The position numbers and the translations under genes were made by a program. The notes under the pieces are model-generated. The model had not been told where the DNA came from and did not search any database. It saw only the letters and a list, made by a program, of their open reading frames with translations. A stretch of 64,000 nucleotides of DNA from Aurelia coerulea (taxonomy: Eukaryota > Cnidaria > Scyphozoa > Semaeostomeae > Ulmaridae), in assembly GCA_039566865.1 (NCBI GenBank), contig CM076959.1, positions 14,119,501 through 14,183,500 of the forward strand, given 5' to 3'. Of this stretch, positions 1 through 64,000 are shown one piece after another (within the stretch, counting starts at the first letter, position 1; each line of letters begins with the position of its first letter).

Positions 1-770
1 TTGCAATGCATTCCATCTCAAGTGTTATTTGTATCAAAGCATGCGCACATATTTTGGAGATGTGGTACGACTTTATCATTTTTGTCACATGTTTATTATA
101 TTCGTTTAATAACGACCATGTCCATGCATCGTTTGTTCTTTCCAAAAGCAAAAAAACTGGAAATTAAAATTAGCAGGTGCTTTGGAAAATGTCCATGATG
201 CAAATCATGGCTAGGCCCTCCTTCAAAACCTCTGGTTTTGGGTGCACTGCAAATTTTGACTTTGCAAACGTGTATCTCTGCTGTTTGGTGGACGATTTTC
301 AAATTCAAGATATGTGCATCTAAGTTAAAGATTGATAAATTCAGCTATGAACTTGGAGAGCAATGATATCTTATCATTTGGTTCCTATTTCCAGTCAAAA
401 TGGGGGTATTTTTTATAGACACTCGGTATAAAAATGAATATAAAAATATCGCTCGATCCAGGTTTTTTTTAGAATAGCTACATTTATCATGAACATTTTT
501 CGACAGCGATAAAAAACAAACACACGTGAGATTTCACAACATAAATTACGCTGTTGTTCTGAGCATTGTTTTTTTGCTGTATGTAACATAAAAATAACAT
601 CTTCTAATTACACTTCTGTCTGAATTCTATAATTCTAAGCACATGAATCACTTCAAACGAACGTCCTCTAGCGCTATTGCGAAGTGATTACACAATCGAG
701 GAAAGCGTCACTTTTTCGGGTATTTACAAAATAAACAAAATCATGACCTGATCAGGATTTATTCCCCAGA
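1..770. other. CKAP5 3' flank / 3'UTR, no gene seen
   Basis: AT-rich sequence without a supported coding region. Bases 404-480 resemble one end of the 180-bp inverted-repeat family seen at 19545 and 35118 (gctcgatccagg..tagaatagct). The remainder holds nothing I recognise. Confidence 0.5.
758..763 (-). promoter_or_regulatory. possible polyadenylation hexamer after the CKAP5 stop
   Basis: AATAAA lies 7 bases after the stop codon on the minus strand. It sits within a near-repeat of the last coding bases, so it may be accidental, and the 3'UTR would be very short. The next AATAAA on this strand is at 92-97. Which one is used cannot be decided from sequence. Confidence 0.3.
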
Positions 771-63209
<62,439 letters not shown>

Positions 63210-63960
63210 CTGCAAAACAAAAGAAATATATAAGTGAGCTTCTGTTAGATGAGATTCTTCATTCCGACGGTTACACCCTTCCTACACTAAACACAATGTA
63301 AAACTTGTCTCAGAGATATCTCCCTGAGGCAAGGTATTCTCCGTCTCAAGTTTACACACAGCCTATATTGTTTACACACAGCCCCAGGGGAAACACAGCT
63401 CCATGGACCATATTCAACAGGGATGCTCAATTGGGCAGCTTTTGCAGCAAACCAAACACTTTGACTTGAATTTCAAAGAATTAATCAATTTGTCTTAAAT
63501 TTCAAACAAAGCGTTCATTTGCCAGTACCTAAAACAATAAGTCCAATTTCCAATGAATAAAGAAAACTAAAAAGAACAAAACATTTCAAACCAAAACAAA
63601 AACACGTGGGTCCCTACACAAATTGTCATGAGTGCCAAAATAATGAGTCCCGTAATGAATTTCATCAGAAAATCTTTAATCCAGAGGTAAATCCTATTCT
63701 GAGGAGGCAGGATGGCTTGGCAAGCCGATATGAATTCCTAAAACTGAAAATGATATGGTGTTTCAACACACAACCGCCATACCACCTTGTATAAAATCTC
63801 CCCTCCTGCCAGGATATTCCACTTTGCAATATATGTATATCACACAAGTACAGGCTCCATGTCCGTCTGTCTTACTTACGAAATGGAAAAGAATCCATAG
63901 GGTCTGCATTTTCCTTAGCCAATCTTAAAATTACCAAGATACTACCATTGAAATGACTAA
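63210..63960. other. intron upstream of exon 1, no coding exon found
   Basis: I searched for the exon preceding AHTKW and found none; it should lie beyond 64000. Only AT-rich sequence and cacagcc/aacacacag-type words are seen. Confidence 0.45.
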
Positions 63961-63962
63961 CT

Positions 63963-64000
63963 GTACAGGGTGTCCCAAAAAAATTGTGCCCCGTTTGTCT
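63963..64000. mobile_element. transposon left end cut by the window
   Basis: tacagggtgtcccaaaaaaattg is the CAGGGTGTCCC-type left end. It resembles 28584, preceded by TA. Confidence 0.45.

Noticed and set aside
63860..63935. Possible upstream CKAP5 exon (..NADPMDSFPFRK then GTAAGAC on the minus strand)
   Set aside because: There is no resemblance to the human residues before AKKWQERK, the donor phase gives no good junction, and no acceptor is convincing.

Overview
The window looks like animal nuclear DNA: AT-rich, with an intron-rich gene and very many small transposon remnants. There are no operons or bacterial signals. The retroelement fragments (CR1/Jockey-like reverse-transcriptase pieces with PQGS/SQGS-LGPL and YADDT blocks) and several short inverted-repeat elements resemble those I associate with marine invertebrates, especially anthozoan cnidarians. 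That placement is a recollection-based inference with low to moderate confidence.

One host gene spans nearly the whole window on the minus strand: the orthologue of CKAP5 (XMAP215 / ch-TOG / Msps / Stu2 family), the microtubule polymerase that binds tubulin with arrayed TOG domains. I traced 39 coding exons between 63209 and 771. All junctions are GT-AG and the frame stays open throughout. The exons sum to 5184 nt, which is 1727 residues plus a TGA stop. From the 5' side the product carries TOG2 (exons 1-4), a lysine/alanine/proline linker (5-7), TOG3 (8-14), an acidic linker (15), TOG4 (16-20), a basic linker (21-22), TOG5 (23-26), a linker (27-28), the C-terminal helical domain (29-35) and a tail (36-39). 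The start codon, TOG1 and roughly the first 270 residues lie beyond 64000. Exon numbers used here count only exons in this window.

The introns (0.3 to 3.7 kb) are full of mobile-element debris in recognisable families. These are: Mutator-like foldback elements with exact 9-bp target duplications; AGGG-ended elements flanked by TTAA; long-inverted-repeat elements with CCGG..-type ends flanked by TA; GGCC-ended elements with a 3-bp duplication; a 180-bp inverted-repeat family; tRNA-derived SINEs; an unusual SINE with a tRNA-like start followed by a 5S-rRNA-like promoter; and many truncated LINE 3' ends, often with microsatellite tails. No second host gene was found in either strand.

The observations most worth following are a tandem triplication of an exon end with its splice donor at 14281-14460 (two intact in-frame donors 60 nt apart), the tRNA+5S composite SINE, hammerhead-core-like hairpins in several repeats, the 9-bp-duplicating foldback family, and a partial exon copy in intron 26.
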